A stretch of 64,000 nt of DNA from Cognatundibacterium aquatile (GTDB lineage Bacteria; Pseudomonadota; Gammaproteobacteria; Burkholderiales; Burkholderiaceae_D). The translations under genes were made by a program, and so were the position numbers. The notes under the pieces were generated by a model, which saw only the letters and a list, made by a program, of their open reading frames with translations, searched no databases and was not told the DNA's origin. The stretch spans positions 124,001 through 188,000 of the forward strand of contig NZ_JACOFT010000006.1 in the NCBI RefSeq assembly GCF_014699135.1. The letters run 5' to 3'. Of the stretch, positions 1 through 8,913 are shown one piece after another; positions within the stretch are counted from its first letter, which is position 1; every line of letters begins with the position of its first letter.

Positions 1-116
1 ATCGGAAGAGAAGGCTAACTTGTTTTAAAGTGCAAAATGGCAAAATATCAGATGAATAGAAAATAAGCAACAAGTTCCAATGCCTCGCAAGTCCTTATCT
101 GGTATAGCTTTTTTTC

Positions 117-144
117 GTTATACTGATTAAAAACACAGTATAAC
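117..144. repeat. 9-bp inverted repeat, possible operator
   Basis: GTTATACTG and its exact reverse complement CAGTATAAC are separated by 10 bases. There is no T-run after the stem on either strand, so it is not a typical terminator. A T-run precedes it on the plus strand. It could be an operator for a gene to the left of the window; this is inference. Confidence 0.35.
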
Positions 145-250
145 AACAGGAACCTGTCTGCGTTCGTCGCAGGCTCAAATATGTCGGGGCATCACGTCAG
201 TTGGGCGCACAGTCGCATACGCCCAAGCCCGGGAAAAACGTCCGCATCCT

Positions 251-335
251 GCATACTCCCCCCTGTTTTTAAGAAAACACCCTTAATCCCTGCAGAAACA
301 TTGGGCTTATAGATATACCCCGGGGAGTATATTTT
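251..335 (-). repeat. dispersed intergenic element, copy A
   Basis: Read on the minus strand this copy begins with ATATACTCCCC, passes through an AAGCCCAAT core and a GGGATTAAGG block, and ends with GGGGGGAGTATGC. It matches the copies at 7516-7596, 26099-26174 and 62017-62104. Its first palindrome has drifted to TCCCCGGGG. Its last module points in the same direction as in copy D and opposite to copies B and C. It lies about 130 bp past the stop codon of the DUF2855 gene. Confidence 0.75.
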
Positions 336-467
336 CGGGGTTTGAAGGGCTGAAAAAGTGTATGGAGAGCACCTGAGGCTGCCAGCCAACGCGTATAGCA
401 CAAAAAATCAGTGGCAGAAAGTCGGGTGACTTGCCTGCACTCTGACAATATTGGTTATGAAATTCGT

Positions 468-1589
468 TTAATCCAGCGGGCGGCACAGCGACAGCACATG
501 CCCCTGATCTGGTCGGGCGGCGCCGCTCAGCATGGCTTCATAGACCTGACGTACGTCGGCTTCGCCATAGCCGTGGCTGATCTGCATCCACGGTTTTTCA
601 GCCGCCATGACGGGTTGCATGAAGGCTTGCCATGCGTCTGCGAGGCGTTTCTGTACGCCACCCGGGCCCCAGTCTGTCATGCGTTTTTTGATTTGTGCCG
701 GAGCAAAAAACAGGGTTGGTCGCGCACCCGGCAAACCGGATGCACCGCTGAGTTCGTCCCAGTGCGTGCCGCCGACGGCGCAGCTGTATTTCATGTTGTC
801 GCCGAAATGATGATGCAGCTGGCTGCGCAACTGCCCGTTGCCCGCCATATCGACATAGACCACGGCCTGCTCCGCCGCCAGTGTGGCGACCTGATCATAG
901 CTGATGACCTGGTCGTAAATTCCCATATTGCGGACGAAGTCCAGATTCGCCGCCGAGGTCAGGCCGATCACCTTGCAGGCTTTGTCCTTGCGCTGCGACA
1001 GCATGAACGCGAGGCCATACGCCGTTTTGCTGGAGGCGCTGGAAATCAGCACCGATTGCGCACCGAAAAACTGGTTGTCATCGAGAAAATCATCGATCAT
1101 GAAGGATGTGATAAACAGCGGCCGCAGCAGCACCTGCACGTCTTCCGATTCTTTGGTGTAACCAGGGTCGGTCGTGGTTCTGACGTAATGGTTGTACAAG
1201 CCATGCATGGCCTGACGGTGTTCTGCCCCATCCATAAAACCAGCGTCTGAGACTCGGGTCGCATTCACGGTCAGATGCGTCGCCATCGGGTAGTAGCCAT
1301 AAAAACGCTCACCAACCTGCACACCGTCGGCTTTGGACGCGATCACGTCGGCAAAGCCCCAGACCGGAATATTCCCCCAGCCATCTTCCGTAGGAAAGAA
1401 ATTCCAGTATTGCATGGCCTCGCCAAAAGCGGCATAGGTCACGTTATTGGATGTAAAAGCAAAGCGGTCTATCTGCAGCAACACCTGTCCGTCTTGCAGC
1501 TCGCCCAGCGTTGGTACACGCAAAGGGACGAATCTGGATTCAGGTAAGTGGCTTTTGTTGACGATAAATTCTTTCGGCTGGATGCTCAT
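468..1589 (-). CDS. DUF2855 family protein
   Basis: A 373-residue protein that I recognise as DUF2855 from its N-terminal region (SRFVPLRVPTLGELQDGQVL, then FTSNNVTYAAFGEAMQYWNF) and the WGFADVIASKADGV segment. The family is distantly like medium-chain reductase folds; a nucleotide-binding-like stretch (QSVLISSASSKTAYGLAFML) is visible in the middle. No substrate is known, so no reaction is assigned. The ATG start at 1589 gives the family's usual N-terminus, although the ribosome-binding site is weak. The gene stands alone, with non-coding DNA on both sides. Assignment to the family is fairly sure; the function is unknown. Confidence 0.8.
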   Translation of the reverse strand: MSIQPKEFIVNKSHLPESRFVPLRVPTLGELQDGQVLLQIDRFAFTSNNVTYAAFGEAMQYWNFFPTEDGWGNIPVWGFADVIASKADGVQVGERFYGYYPMATHLTVNATRVSDAGFMDGAEHRQAMHGLYNHYVRTTTDPGYTKESEDVQVLLRPLFITSFMIDDFLDDNQFFGAQSVLISSASSKTAYGLAFMLSQRKDKACKVIGLTSAANLDFVRNMGIYDQVISYDQVATLAAEQAVVYVDMAGNGQLRSQLHHHFGDNMKYSCAVGGTHWDELSGASGLPGARPTLFFAPAQIKKRMTDWGPGGVQKRLADAWQAFMQPVMAAEKPWMQISHGYGEADVRQVYEAMLSGAARPDQGHVLSLCRPLD

Positions 1590-2001
1590 GTCTCGTTATC
1601 TGTTTTATTAAAAAATGCAGTATTGCATGTTTTTTGACATCTTTTCCCCCGGTCACCGTTGTGATTCAAAAAAAATGCGCCTCGTCACTATCGATGATTG
1701 TGCTTCTTCTCATCGGCAACGCCACCGATGCCATTGTTTATCCAGACCAGACTACAAAAGGCGTAATGACGGGCAAATTTGATGCATTTTACAAAAAACC
1801 AGCGCAGCGGCAAAAACACAGCCAACAAAATAAAAGCACAGAACGCACCAAGATGGACATCGAATATTCCACTCAAACACAAGATAAGAAATTAAAGTGC
1901 GGAATGCACCAACCTGAACACCACTTTGGTGCAATGCAATAAAATCAGAAAAATCAGGCGCTCACAAGCTCTGATTTTACAAAACCAAGAAATTCACTGA
2001 C

Positions 2002-2065
2002 AAAAAAAAAGCCCGCATTTGCGGGCTTAAATCCAAAACCTGAGAGGTGTTGGAGGAGACAGTTC
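2002..2065 (-). ncRNA. candidate small RNA with CUCCUCC motif
   Basis: On the minus strand a TATATT box (2072-2067) is followed by GTCTCCTCCAACACCTCTC and then by a clean intrinsic terminator: GCCCGC, a 4-base loop, GCGGGC and nine T residues (2026-2002). No minus-strand gene lies upstream that would need this terminator, so a short independent transcript of about 60 nt is the simplest reading. The CTCCTCC core (2058-2052) is an anti-Shine-Dalgarno-type motif. It is known from Hfq-dependent RNAs of Proteobacteria (the cuckoo RNA group) and from the betaproteobacterial toxic small RNA family. Membership in those families is my inference and needs a covariance-model search. Confidence 0.55.
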
Positions 2066-2259
2066 CAATATACTGCATTGCAGCAAAAATATCTACATCA
2101 ATAACAAAAAAAGACCATTATTTTTTTATTTGCCAAAATTAAGGACTCTTCAAAGCAAACTAGTTGCTTCAAACATACACATTGCATGCAACACAATAAT
2201 TACATTTGCGACAACAATGTTAAAAATGTAAAATGTTTATTGGCGTTTATTTAATGAAA

Positions 2260-2273
2260 TTGACTTGAATCAA
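2260..2273 (+). promoter_or_regulatory. FNR/Anr-like box upstream of outer-membrane barrel gene
   Basis: TTGACTTGAATCAA matches the FNR/Anr consensus TTGAT-N4-ATCAA at 9 of 10 fixed positions. Its centre is about 80 bp before the start codon at 2346, which leaves room for a class II activator position and a short leader. Confidence 0.5.
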
Positions 2274-2345
2274 CGTCAGATTCCGGTGATGCCAGATACG
2301 TTCAGGTACATCACTTACTTATCCCTATAAAAAAAATTTTTACAC

Positions 2346-2915
2346 ATGATTAAGAAAAATATTATCGCTGCAGCTCTGCTCGCCACTGGTTTCGCTATGA
2401 GCGCAAGCGCATCCGCACAGGCTTATGTTGGCGGTACAGTTGGCCAGGCAAAATGGAATGCAGACTGCCAAGGCACAACACAATGCGACACATCAGACAC
2501 AGCATTTAAATTACTGGGCGGACTGGATCTGTACCCTAACATCGCTGTAGAAGCCAGCTACTTCTCTCTGGGCAAAGCAACTGCCAATGTCAGTGGTATC
2601 AAGGCCGAACTCAAAGCAAGCGGCGTTGACCTCGTTGGCGTATTCAAAACTACACCAGTCAATGGTTTCGTTGGCTTTGCTAAATTGGGTGTTGGCTACA
2701 TCAAAGGCGAAGTCAATGCCTCTATCGGTGCAGTAAAAGGCTCTGTGTCTAAAAATTCCGCACAAGCAGTTGCAGGCCTGGGTGTTACCTATCAAGTAGC
2801 AAACAATGTTAACCTGCGCGCTGAATACGAACGTCGTGATGCAAAAGTTGCTGACGTTGACGGCGCAAAAGTAACGATCTCCAACTTCTCCGTTGGCGTT
2901 CAATACGCATTCTGA
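2346..2915 (+). CDS. small outer-membrane beta-barrel protein
   Basis: A 189-residue protein with a clear Sec signal peptide (charged MIKKN, hydrophobic core, cleavage after ASASAQA). Alternating polar/apolar strands and glycine-rich turns follow, and the last residues are QYAF, with the terminal Phe used for outer-membrane barrel assembly. Length and pattern fit an eight-stranded OmpA-N/OmpW-like barrel. Substrate is unknown. An FNR-like box lies upstream and an intrinsic terminator directly downstream, so it is a single-gene unit, possibly induced without oxygen as OprG/OmpW proteins are. The exact subfamily is uncertain. Confidence 0.8.
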   Translation: MIKKNIIAAALLATGFAMSASASAQAYVGGTVGQAKWNADCQGTTQCDTSDTAFKLLGGLDLYPNIAVEASYFSLGKATANVSGIKAELKASGVDLVGVFKTTPVNGFVGFAKLGVGYIKGEVNASIGAVKGSVSKNSAQAVAGLGVTYQVANNVNLRAEYERRDAKVADVDGAKVTISNFSVGVQYAF

Positions 2916-2943
2916 TGCTCTGATTGCCCCGCGCAATCCATCA

Positions 2944-2977
2944 TAAAAAAAGGCATGCTCAGGCATGCCTTTTTTTA
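2944..2977 (+). terminator. intrinsic terminator
   Basis: GGCATGC and GCATGCC flank a short loop, with A residues before and a T-run after the stem. It ends the outer-membrane barrel transcript. Confidence 0.85.
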
Positions 2978-3163
2978 TTGAACAATACACTCACAATATT
3001 GATCCCCCAAAACCGCACTCTGAATCAGCGATGATCTTCGCGAAAAAATCGCCATCATCGTTGATTCCTTTCGCATCACTTGCTGAAACACGGTGCGGCC
3101 TCTGGGCACAGCAGATTTCAGATATGATCCCTCTTCCGAATCATTCTCAGAAAGTTGACAAGC

Positions 3164-3733
3164 ATGTCGAATTCCTTTTTATCCAAAGACCAGCCAGACA
3201 GATTAAGTAAAACCAGCCGCGTATTGCATTGGCTGATCGCACTCGGTATGGTCGCGCTGCTTTGCGTGGGCATCATCATGACGAAAAATGAGCTGTGGAA
3301 TCTCTACGACCTGCATAAATCGATAGGCTTACTGCTGTCGGTATTGATTATTTTTCGTGTGATCTGGAGAGCGGTAAATGGTTGGCCGCATCCGGCTGGG
3401 CACTATCGTCCAGTTGAGAAATTTTTAGGAAAAATCACGCACTGGGGGTTGATCATCGGCAGCGTTCTGATTCCCGTGTTCGGTATGATGCACTCGGGTT
3501 TCAGCGGACATGGCTTTGGAATTTTCGGGCTGGAAATCGTGAAGGAAAATCCAGACCCGCAACGCGTCAATGAAGTTCTCCCTATCTGGGAAGCCGGATA
3601 TAAATTCGGTCAGGCAGGCCATCAATACATCAGCTATCTGCTGATATGTCTTTTGGTTTTACATATTGCCGGTGCACTCAAACATCACATTGTCGATAAA
3701 GATAAAACCTTGCTGCGTATGCTGGGAAAATAA
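3164..3733 (+). CDS. cytochrome b561 family protein
   Basis: A 189-residue, four-helix inner-membrane b-type cytochrome of the bacterial CybB type, which passes electrons between quinol and periplasmic or membrane partners. Haem-ligand-type histidines are visible in RVLHWLIALGM (helix 1), NLYDLHKSIGL (helix 2), and in LLVLHIAGALKHH (helix 4). Conserved prolines and the VIWRAVNGWPHP loop after helix 2 also fit. I use ATG 3164 because the longer frame needs a TTG at 3155; an AGAAAG-like ribosome site precedes. The gene ends at a shared terminator with the convergent gene to the right. Confidence 0.88.
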   Translation: MSNSFLSKDQPDRLSKTSRVLHWLIALGMVALLCVGIIMTKNELWNLYDLHKSIGLLLSVLIIFRVIWRAVNGWPHPAGHYRPVEKFLGKITHWGLIIGSVLIPVFGMMHSGFSGHGFGIFGLEIVKENPDPQRVNEVLPIWEAGYKFGQAGHQYISYLLICLLVLHIAGALKHHIVDKDKTLLRMLGK

Positions 3734-3738
3734 ATCTC

Positions 3739-3776
3739 AAAAAAAAAGCCGGTGCATTTGCAACACCGGCTTTTTT
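3739..3776. terminator. bidirectional intrinsic terminator
   Basis: GCCGGTG and CACCGGC stems are flanked by A-rich sequence on the left and T-rich on the right. It can terminate both the cytochrome b561 gene and the convergent amidohydrolase gene. Confidence 0.85.
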
Positions 3777-3846
3777 CACTTCTTTTGCTGCCTGGAATGC
3801 CTTTCATTCACTGCATTCATTTTTTACGGAACGGCAGCTCGACAGC

Positions 3847-6800
3847 TTATTCTTCTGCATGATTATGTGAATAATCATTGGCTTCCACCGGCACGTTCAC
3901 ACCGTTGATTCCTTCAAAGAAGAATGGCTTGCGGGCTTTTTTGCTTGCACCGGTTTCGTTCATGCTGGCCGTATCGTATAAACGGCCATTAATCATGACT
4001 TGCGTAATGCGGTCAGACTGGCGGATGTCTTTCAGCACATCGCCATCTATCACCATCAGATCAGCGAGTTTGCCCGGTTCCAGCGAACCCACATCTTTAT
4101 CCAGACCAAGATAGCGCGCGCCGTTAATCGTCGCGCTGCGGATCGCTTCGATTGGTGTCATGCCGCCGCGCACCAGCGTCCACATTTCCCAATGCGCCGC
4201 CAGGCCTTCACGCTGACCATGCGCCCCCAGATTCACAGGCACGCCTGCTTTTTCCAGCGCCACGGCGGTTTCTGCGGTACGGAACACATTGAAATCTTCT
4301 TCCGGTGCGGTCACACGACGAACGCTGCGCGGTTGCAATACCGAGCGCGGCACGTATTTAGACAGGAGTGGATGCTTCCAGACGTCAGTACGCGCATACC
4401 AGTAATGTTCGCCATCCAGACCACCATAAGCAACGCCGAGTGTCGGGGTATAACCGACCTTAGTCTGCGACCACAACTGCTTCACGTCATCGTAAACTTT
4501 TTCCACCGGCAGCGCGTGCTCAACACCAGTATGACCATCGACGACCATCGTCATATTGTGCTGGAACAGCGAGCCACCTTCGGGCACCACCATCATGCCT
4601 GTCTGCCGTGCGGCTTCCAGAATCTGCTGACGCTGTTCGCGGCGTGGCTGATTATAACTTTTCACCGAAATCGCGCCTGCTGCTTTGAGGCGTTTCAGAT
4701 GCGTCATCGCGTCATCCAGACTATTCACCACAGCGCTGAAATTGCCTTTTGCACCGTACAGAATTGTGCCAGTTGAAAAAATACGCGGTGCCACCACTTC
4801 TCCGGCTTTTTGCAATTCGCTGTGCGTGAAAATATCATTGGTGTCGTTTGACGGATCATGTATCGTCGTCACACCGAAAGCGAGCGACGCATAATCGATC
4901 CAGCTTTGTTGCGGGATAATGCCGCCCTCGCCCATGCCGCCATGCCAATGCACATCCACAATGCCCGGCAATATGGTTTTGCCTTTGGCGTCAATCACGG
5001 TTGCACCGGCAGGTGTCGCCACCTCTGACGTTTTGCCTATCTGCACAATGCGATTATCTTTAATGACGATGCGACCGTCTTCTATCACTTCATCGCCTTT
5101 CATGGTCGCAATCTTGGCGCCGGAAATCACCGTCACCCCGGCAGGCTTATCGGCCTTTTGTGCAAAGCCTATCTTCATGCCGTTTTCACTGAATTTCGGC
5201 AATTCCTTCGGCGCACCGGGCACGAAAGCAAAGGCATCTTTCAGATCGCGGGTGAACAATTCATCGCCCAGCGCAAAATGAATTTTCTTGCTATCGCCCG
5301 ACCAATGCAGATATTGGCCTGCATTCACATCCAGCTGTTTGACTGGCAGCGCATCCATTTTCTGGCCTATCGTGATTGGTTTACCCGCCAGCGGCAGCGG
5401 CGTCACGTACGCATGGAAACGCTCACCAAATGCCAGCCATTCGCCATCAGGCGAGATCGCAAACTCACCGGCAAATTCACTTTTTGCCACCGCCTGTTCC
5501 GGTGATTTATCCAAAGGCACACGCACCAGCGATGTTGTCCAATCGACTTCGCCGGTGTATTTGGTGCGGCTCACATACACGGCGCTGCTGTCTTTGCCGA
5601 GCTGCGGTGCGCTGCCGTCTTCCGTCACCAGTACCGGTGCAGATTTACCGTCGGCATTGGCGATATACACACCTGTTTCGACTGCATACCACGGCGTGGT
5701 CAGGTAACCGCCTCTGGCTTTGACGAAAACAACTTGCTTACCATCCGGTGAAAAACGTGCCTGCACATATTTACCCGGTGCTTTCGTGATTACAGTGTCT
5801 TTGCCTGAGGCGATATCCAGCACTCTGACCGTACCCAGTTTCTGATCATTCCAGGTGGTGTAAACGACGCTTTTACCATCGCGCGAAAAGCTGGGGAAAT
5901 ATTCAAAATTCTCGGTTTGTTTCGTCAGGCGACGCGGTGTGCCATTCGGTAAATCGCGGATATACAAATGCCCCAGCGCCGAGTAAATCACTTTGTCACC
6001 TGCCGGTGCCACATTTACCCAGCGCAGCTGATGCACATCGAACTGATCCGGCGCGACCTCATGCGCGAAGCGTAATGCCGGACGAATCTCACGGCTGTCT
6101 TTGACGTGGAAAGCAATCTCATTCGCCTTGCCTGCGAACGGATCAAGACGCCATAATTTGCCCTTGGCCCAGACCACAATTTCTTTACTGCCCGGCATCC
6201 ACGCAAACGCAGGATACACGCCGTGGATCGCCCAGGCTTCCTGCATATCGCGTTCCAGCTCTGGCCAGGCGGCAGTTTCAGCGCCGGTTTCCAGATTTTT
6301 CAGGAACAAGGTAGATTGATTGCGCACACGGCGCACGAAGGCGAGGTATTTTCCATCCGGCGAAGGCACAGGGCGCACCGCACCGCCAGGGCCGCTGACA
6401 ATGGCTTTGACTTTACCGTCCTGTAAATCTTTGCGGAAAATCTGATAAATCTGCCCGTTGGAATCTTTGTTATATTCAAACGACGTGCCGCCTGTCGTGT
6501 CTTGCGAATAATAGACATAACGACCATCCGGAGAGAATGCGGGTTCGCCCAGATCTTTTTGCCAGTTCGGCTTTTCGTTCAGTTGTATGCCTGCACCACC
6601 GCTGGTGTGATACATCCAGATTTCACCGGAACCCAGCGAACGCGTGCCGCTGTAATGTTTGCGGGCGGCGATGTAATTGCCATCCGGATGCCAGACCGGA
6701 TTATTCAACAGGCGGAAATCTTCTTTGGAAACGGCGCGCGCGTTGCTGCCATCGGCATCCATCACCCAGACATTATCGCCACCACCGGCGTCCGACATAA

Positions 6801-7164
6801 ACGCAATGTGTTTACCATCCGGCGAAAAACGCGGCTGCATTTCCCATGCGAGCGAATGCGTGAGTGCTTTCGCCTCGCCACCGCTGACCGGCAGGCTGTA
6901 AATGTCGCCGAGTAAATCAAACACCACTTGCTTGCCGTCGGGGCTGACATCGACGCTCATCCAGGTGCCGCTGCGGGTATCGATATTCACCGTTTGTTTT
7001 TCACCGGGCGGATTATTCACATCCCATTTTTTCTTGTCGGCATCCGCTTTTTTTTCAGCTTTAGCGTCAGCAGCGGCTGGTTTTTCAGCATCGGCTGCGA
7101 AAGACGCCGCCGGAAAACACATCATCACTGCCAGTGCACCCGGCAAAAGTCTGGAAACTCGCAT
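3847..7164 (-). CDS. secreted TolB-like propeller plus amidohydrolase protein
   Basis: A 1105-residue protein with a Sec signal (hydrophobic core, then AASFAADAEKP). A lysine/alanine-rich linker follows. Residues about 50-680 are TolB/PD40-type propeller repeats, seen as many copies of SPDGK with following YVAF-like strands. The C-terminal part (about 690-1080) is a metal-dependent amidohydrolase: the VDVHWHGG pair of metal-binding histidines, GAHGQREG, and the closing EPGKLADLMVIDGD segment. Such proteins are thought to act on periplasmic peptides or cyclic amides; the substrate is not known. ATG 7164 has a GGGAGA ribosome site; the in-frame TTG at 7167 is less likely. Confidence 0.88.
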   Translation of the reverse strand: MRVSRLLPGALAVMMCFPAASFAADAEKPAAADAKAEKKADADKKKWDVNNPPGEKQTVNIDTRSGTWMSVDVSPDGKQVVFDLLGDIYSLPVSGGEAKALTHSLAWEMQPRFSPDGKHIAFMSDAGGGDNVWVMDADGSNARAVSKEDFRLLNNPVWHPDGNYIAARKHYSGTRSLGSGEIWMYHTSGGAGIQLNEKPNWQKDLGEPAFSPDGRYVYYSQDTTGGTSFEYNKDSNGQIYQIFRKDLQDGKVKAIVSGPGGAVRPVPSPDGKYLAFVRRVRNQSTLFLKNLETGAETAAWPELERDMQEAWAIHGVYPAFAWMPGSKEIVVWAKGKLWRLDPFAGKANEIAFHVKDSREIRPALRFAHEVAPDQFDVHQLRWVNVAPAGDKVIYSALGHLYIRDLPNGTPRRLTKQTENFEYFPSFSRDGKSVVYTTWNDQKLGTVRVLDIASGKDTVITKAPGKYVQARFSPDGKQVVFVKARGGYLTTPWYAVETGVYIANADGKSAPVLVTEDGSAPQLGKDSSAVYVSRTKYTGEVDWTTSLVRVPLDKSPEQAVAKSEFAGEFAISPDGEWLAFGERFHAYVTPLPLAGKPITIGQKMDALPVKQLDVNAGQYLHWSGDSKKIHFALGDELFTRDLKDAFAFVPGAPKELPKFSENGMKIGFAQKADKPAGVTVISGAKIATMKGDEVIEDGRIVIKDNRIVQIGKTSEVATPAGATVIDAKGKTILPGIVDVHWHGGMGEGGIIPQQSWIDYASLAFGVTTIHDPSNDTNDIFTHSELQKAGEVVAPRIFSTGTILYGAKGNFSAVVNSLDDAMTHLKRLKAAGAISVKSYNQPRREQRQQILEAARQTGMMVVPEGGSLFQHNMTMVVDGHTGVEHALPVEKVYDDVKQLWSQTKVGYTPTLGVAYGGLDGEHYWYARTDVWKHPLLSKYVPRSVLQPRSVRRVTAPEEDFNVFRTAETAVALEKAGVPVNLGAHGQREGLAAHWEMWTLVRGGMTPIEAIRSATINGARYLGLDKDVGSLEPGKLADLMVIDGDVLKDIRQSDRITQVMINGRLYDTASMNETGASKKARKPFFFEGINGVNVPVEANDYSHNHAEE

Positions 7165-7650
7165 CAATTTTCTCCCTGTTGATTTTTTTCAGTTCACCTT
7201 CGCCCGCCGTTGTCCTGCCAATTTGTAGAAACAGGCTGAGCGCAGATGATATTTGGCGTCTATCGGATACGAAAAACAGGCAAATAGTTCCCGTTGAATG
7301 CGTGTTTAGTTGCAGTTTAGTTGTAGTTTCGTTTCAGTTTCACGATGGCGGGCGTCGCGTCTTGCGCGGTGACAAAGAATATTCTGGAACAGCTTGAAGA
7401 TATCGCAGATTCTGCCGCCCAAAATCAGTCATAGAGAGACGCATCAACTCCGGGGACACCAGTAGCACAAACCAGCACAAGGGGGAATTTGCCTGCAAAA
7501 CGTCAAAAACAGCTTAAATATACTCCCCCCAGTATATTTTAAAGCCCTTTATTTATAAGGAGATGAAGGCGAAAACGGCAGATACTCCCTGTTTTTCTTC
7601 ATTTTCCGGGCTTTTTTCGAGGTCGGACGACAGCCGGACCAGCGTTCAAA
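7165..7650. other. intergenic region with dispersed element copy B
   Basis: No gene seen. It contains the start region of the amidohydrolase gene, a run of AGTTGCAGTTT-like imperfect direct repeats near 7306-7342, and the dispersed element at 7516-7596 before the end of the CoA-transferase gene. Confidence 0.6.
7516..7596 (+). repeat. dispersed intergenic element, copy B
   Basis: Starts AAATATACTCCCCCCAGTAT, then TTTTAAAGCCC, then TTATAAGGAGATGAAGG, and ends with GATACTCCCTGTTTTT. The first 50 bases are almost identical to copy D. The closing module runs in the opposite direction to that of copies A and D. Confidence 0.8.
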
Positions 7651-8790
7651 TCAGCTCGCGCTTGTTACCGAGTTGTTTGGCGCAACACCCCAATCACGCA
7701 GAATGTCCTGACTGTGCTGCCCGGGCTGCGCCGGTGCTTGCGGCACATCCGGCACGCTGCGGCTGAAACGCGGTGCAGGTGCTGGCTGCGTCACGCCATC
7801 GACCTCAATAAAATTCTGCCGCGCCAGATTATGCAGATGCTGCGGTGCCTCGGCCATATCGAGTACAGGCGCAAAACAGATGTCGGTGCCTTCCATGATC
7901 GCGCACCATTCAGCCCGGGTTTTGCTGCCAAAAATCGTCGCTAATTTTTGTTTCAGCTCCGGCCAGGCAGGTGTGTGCATTTGCTGCTGAAATGCAGGAT
8001 CGGTGATGCCTGCGTGTTGCTGCAATAACTGATAAAACTGCGGTTCTATCGCACCGACCGAAACGAATTTACCGTCCGCGCAGGCGTAGGTATCGTAAAA
8101 ATGCGCGCCACCATCCAGCATATTGCTACCGCGCTGATCATTCCACGCACCGTAAGCACGGAAGCCATACAGCATCGCGCCGAGCAAGGCGGAGCCATCC
8201 ACCATCGCCGCATCCACCACCTGACCGCGCCCGGATGTTTTCGCTTCCAGTAAAGCGCACACCACGCCGAACGCCAGCATCATCGCTCCGCCGCCAAAAT
8301 CACCGACCAGATTCAGCGGCGGTGCTGGAGGCGTATCGGGGCGCCCCATCGCTTGCAGCATACCGCTCAAGGCGATGTAATTCAGATCGTGCCCTGCCAC
8401 TTGCGCTAAAGGACCATCTTGTCCCCAGCCTGTCATGCGGCCAAACACCAGACGCGGATTTTTCTGCAGGCAGACGTCCGGCCCGAGCCCCAGGCGTTCC
8501 ATCACACCGGGGCGGAATCCTTCGATCAGCGCATCGGCTTTGCCGACCAGTTCCAGCAAAGCCGCGCGGTCTTGCGGCTGCTTCAGATCCAGCGCCAGCG
8601 AACGCCTGCCGCGCGCCATCACATCATATTTCGTGCCCAGCATAGGAAATGGATTCGCCGCACCGGGAACTGGCGGGCGATCTATGCGTATCACCTCCGC
8701 TCCCATGTCGGCAAACATCATCGCCGCAAACGGGCAAGGCCCCAACCCCACCATTTCTATGATGCGCAAACCAGTTAATGGACCACTCAT
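7651..8790 (-). CDS. CoA-transferase family III, alpha-methylacyl-CoA racemase-like
   Basis: A 379-residue CaiB/BaiF-fold protein. The N-terminus ([19 protein letters not shown], then [13 protein letters not shown]) and [20 protein letters not shown] are typical of alpha-methylacyl-CoA racemases, which interconvert the 2R and 2S forms of 2-methyl-branched acyl-CoA. The expected catalytic residues are visible: His in VAGHDLNYI, Asp in [10 protein letters not shown] and Glu in [15 protein letters not shown] ribosome site supports ATG 8790. It follows acyl-CoA dehydrogenase and thiolase genes on the same strand, so a role in branched acyl-CoA breakdown is likely. A true CoA transferase of the same fold cannot be excluded. 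Confidence 0.85.
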   Translation of the reverse strand: MSGPLTGLRIIEMVGLGPCPFAAMMFADMGAEVIRIDRPPVPGAANPFPMLGTKYDVMARGRRSLALDLKQPQDRAALLELVGKADALIEGFRPGVMERLGLGPDVCLQKNPRLVFGRMTGWGQDGPLAQVAGHDLNYIALSGMLQAMGRPDTPPAPPLNLVGDFGGGAMMLAFGVVCALLEAKTSGRGQVVDAAMVDGSALLGAMLYGFRAYGAWNDQRGSNMLDGGAHFYDTYACADGKFVSVGAIEPQFYQLLQQHAGITDPAFQQQMHTPAWPELKQKLATIFGSKTRAEWCAIMEGTDICFAPVLDMAEAPQHLHNLARQNFIEVDGVTQPAPAPRFSRSVPDVPQAPAQPGQHSQDILRDWGVAPNNSVTSAS

Positions 8791-8913
8791 ACTTCCTCCG
8801 GAGAATGATTATCTGATGCAGGGTACGTCGCGTTTTCTGCCGCATAATCTTCGTACCAAGCAGCACACGCGATTCTGTCAGAACGACACCCTGATCAATT
8901 TACTTGCAATCGC

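Larger units (their letters stand above)
1..467. other. intergenic region, no gene seen
   Basis: No convincing coding sequence is visible. The left part is AT-rich and holds a 9-bp inverted repeat (GTTATACTG at 117-125, CAGTATAAC at 136-144). The right part holds one copy of the dispersed element (251-335). A short minus-strand reading frame at 192-401 covers the repeat and has no recognisable protein character, so I do not call it. Confidence 0.6.
1590..2345. other. AT-rich intergenic region with sRNA candidate and FNR-like box
   Basis: No convincing gene. Short overlapping frames between 1634 and 1942 on both strands lack ribosome-binding sites and family features. The region holds a minus-strand small-RNA candidate with a strong terminator (2002-2065) and, in front of the outer-membrane gene, an FNR-like palindrome (2260-2273). 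Confidence 0.6.

Noticed and set aside
192..401. Minus-strand open frame of 69 codons
   Set aside because: It runs across the dispersed element, has no ribosome site and no family character.
411..1250. Long plus-strand frame opposite the DUF2855 gene
   Set aside because: It is the antisense shadow of a well-supported protein; high-GC third positions keep the frame open.
1634..1942. Short overlapping frames on both strands upstream of the sRNA candidate
   Set aside because: No plausible start or ribosome site, no recognisable protein, and the strands compete.
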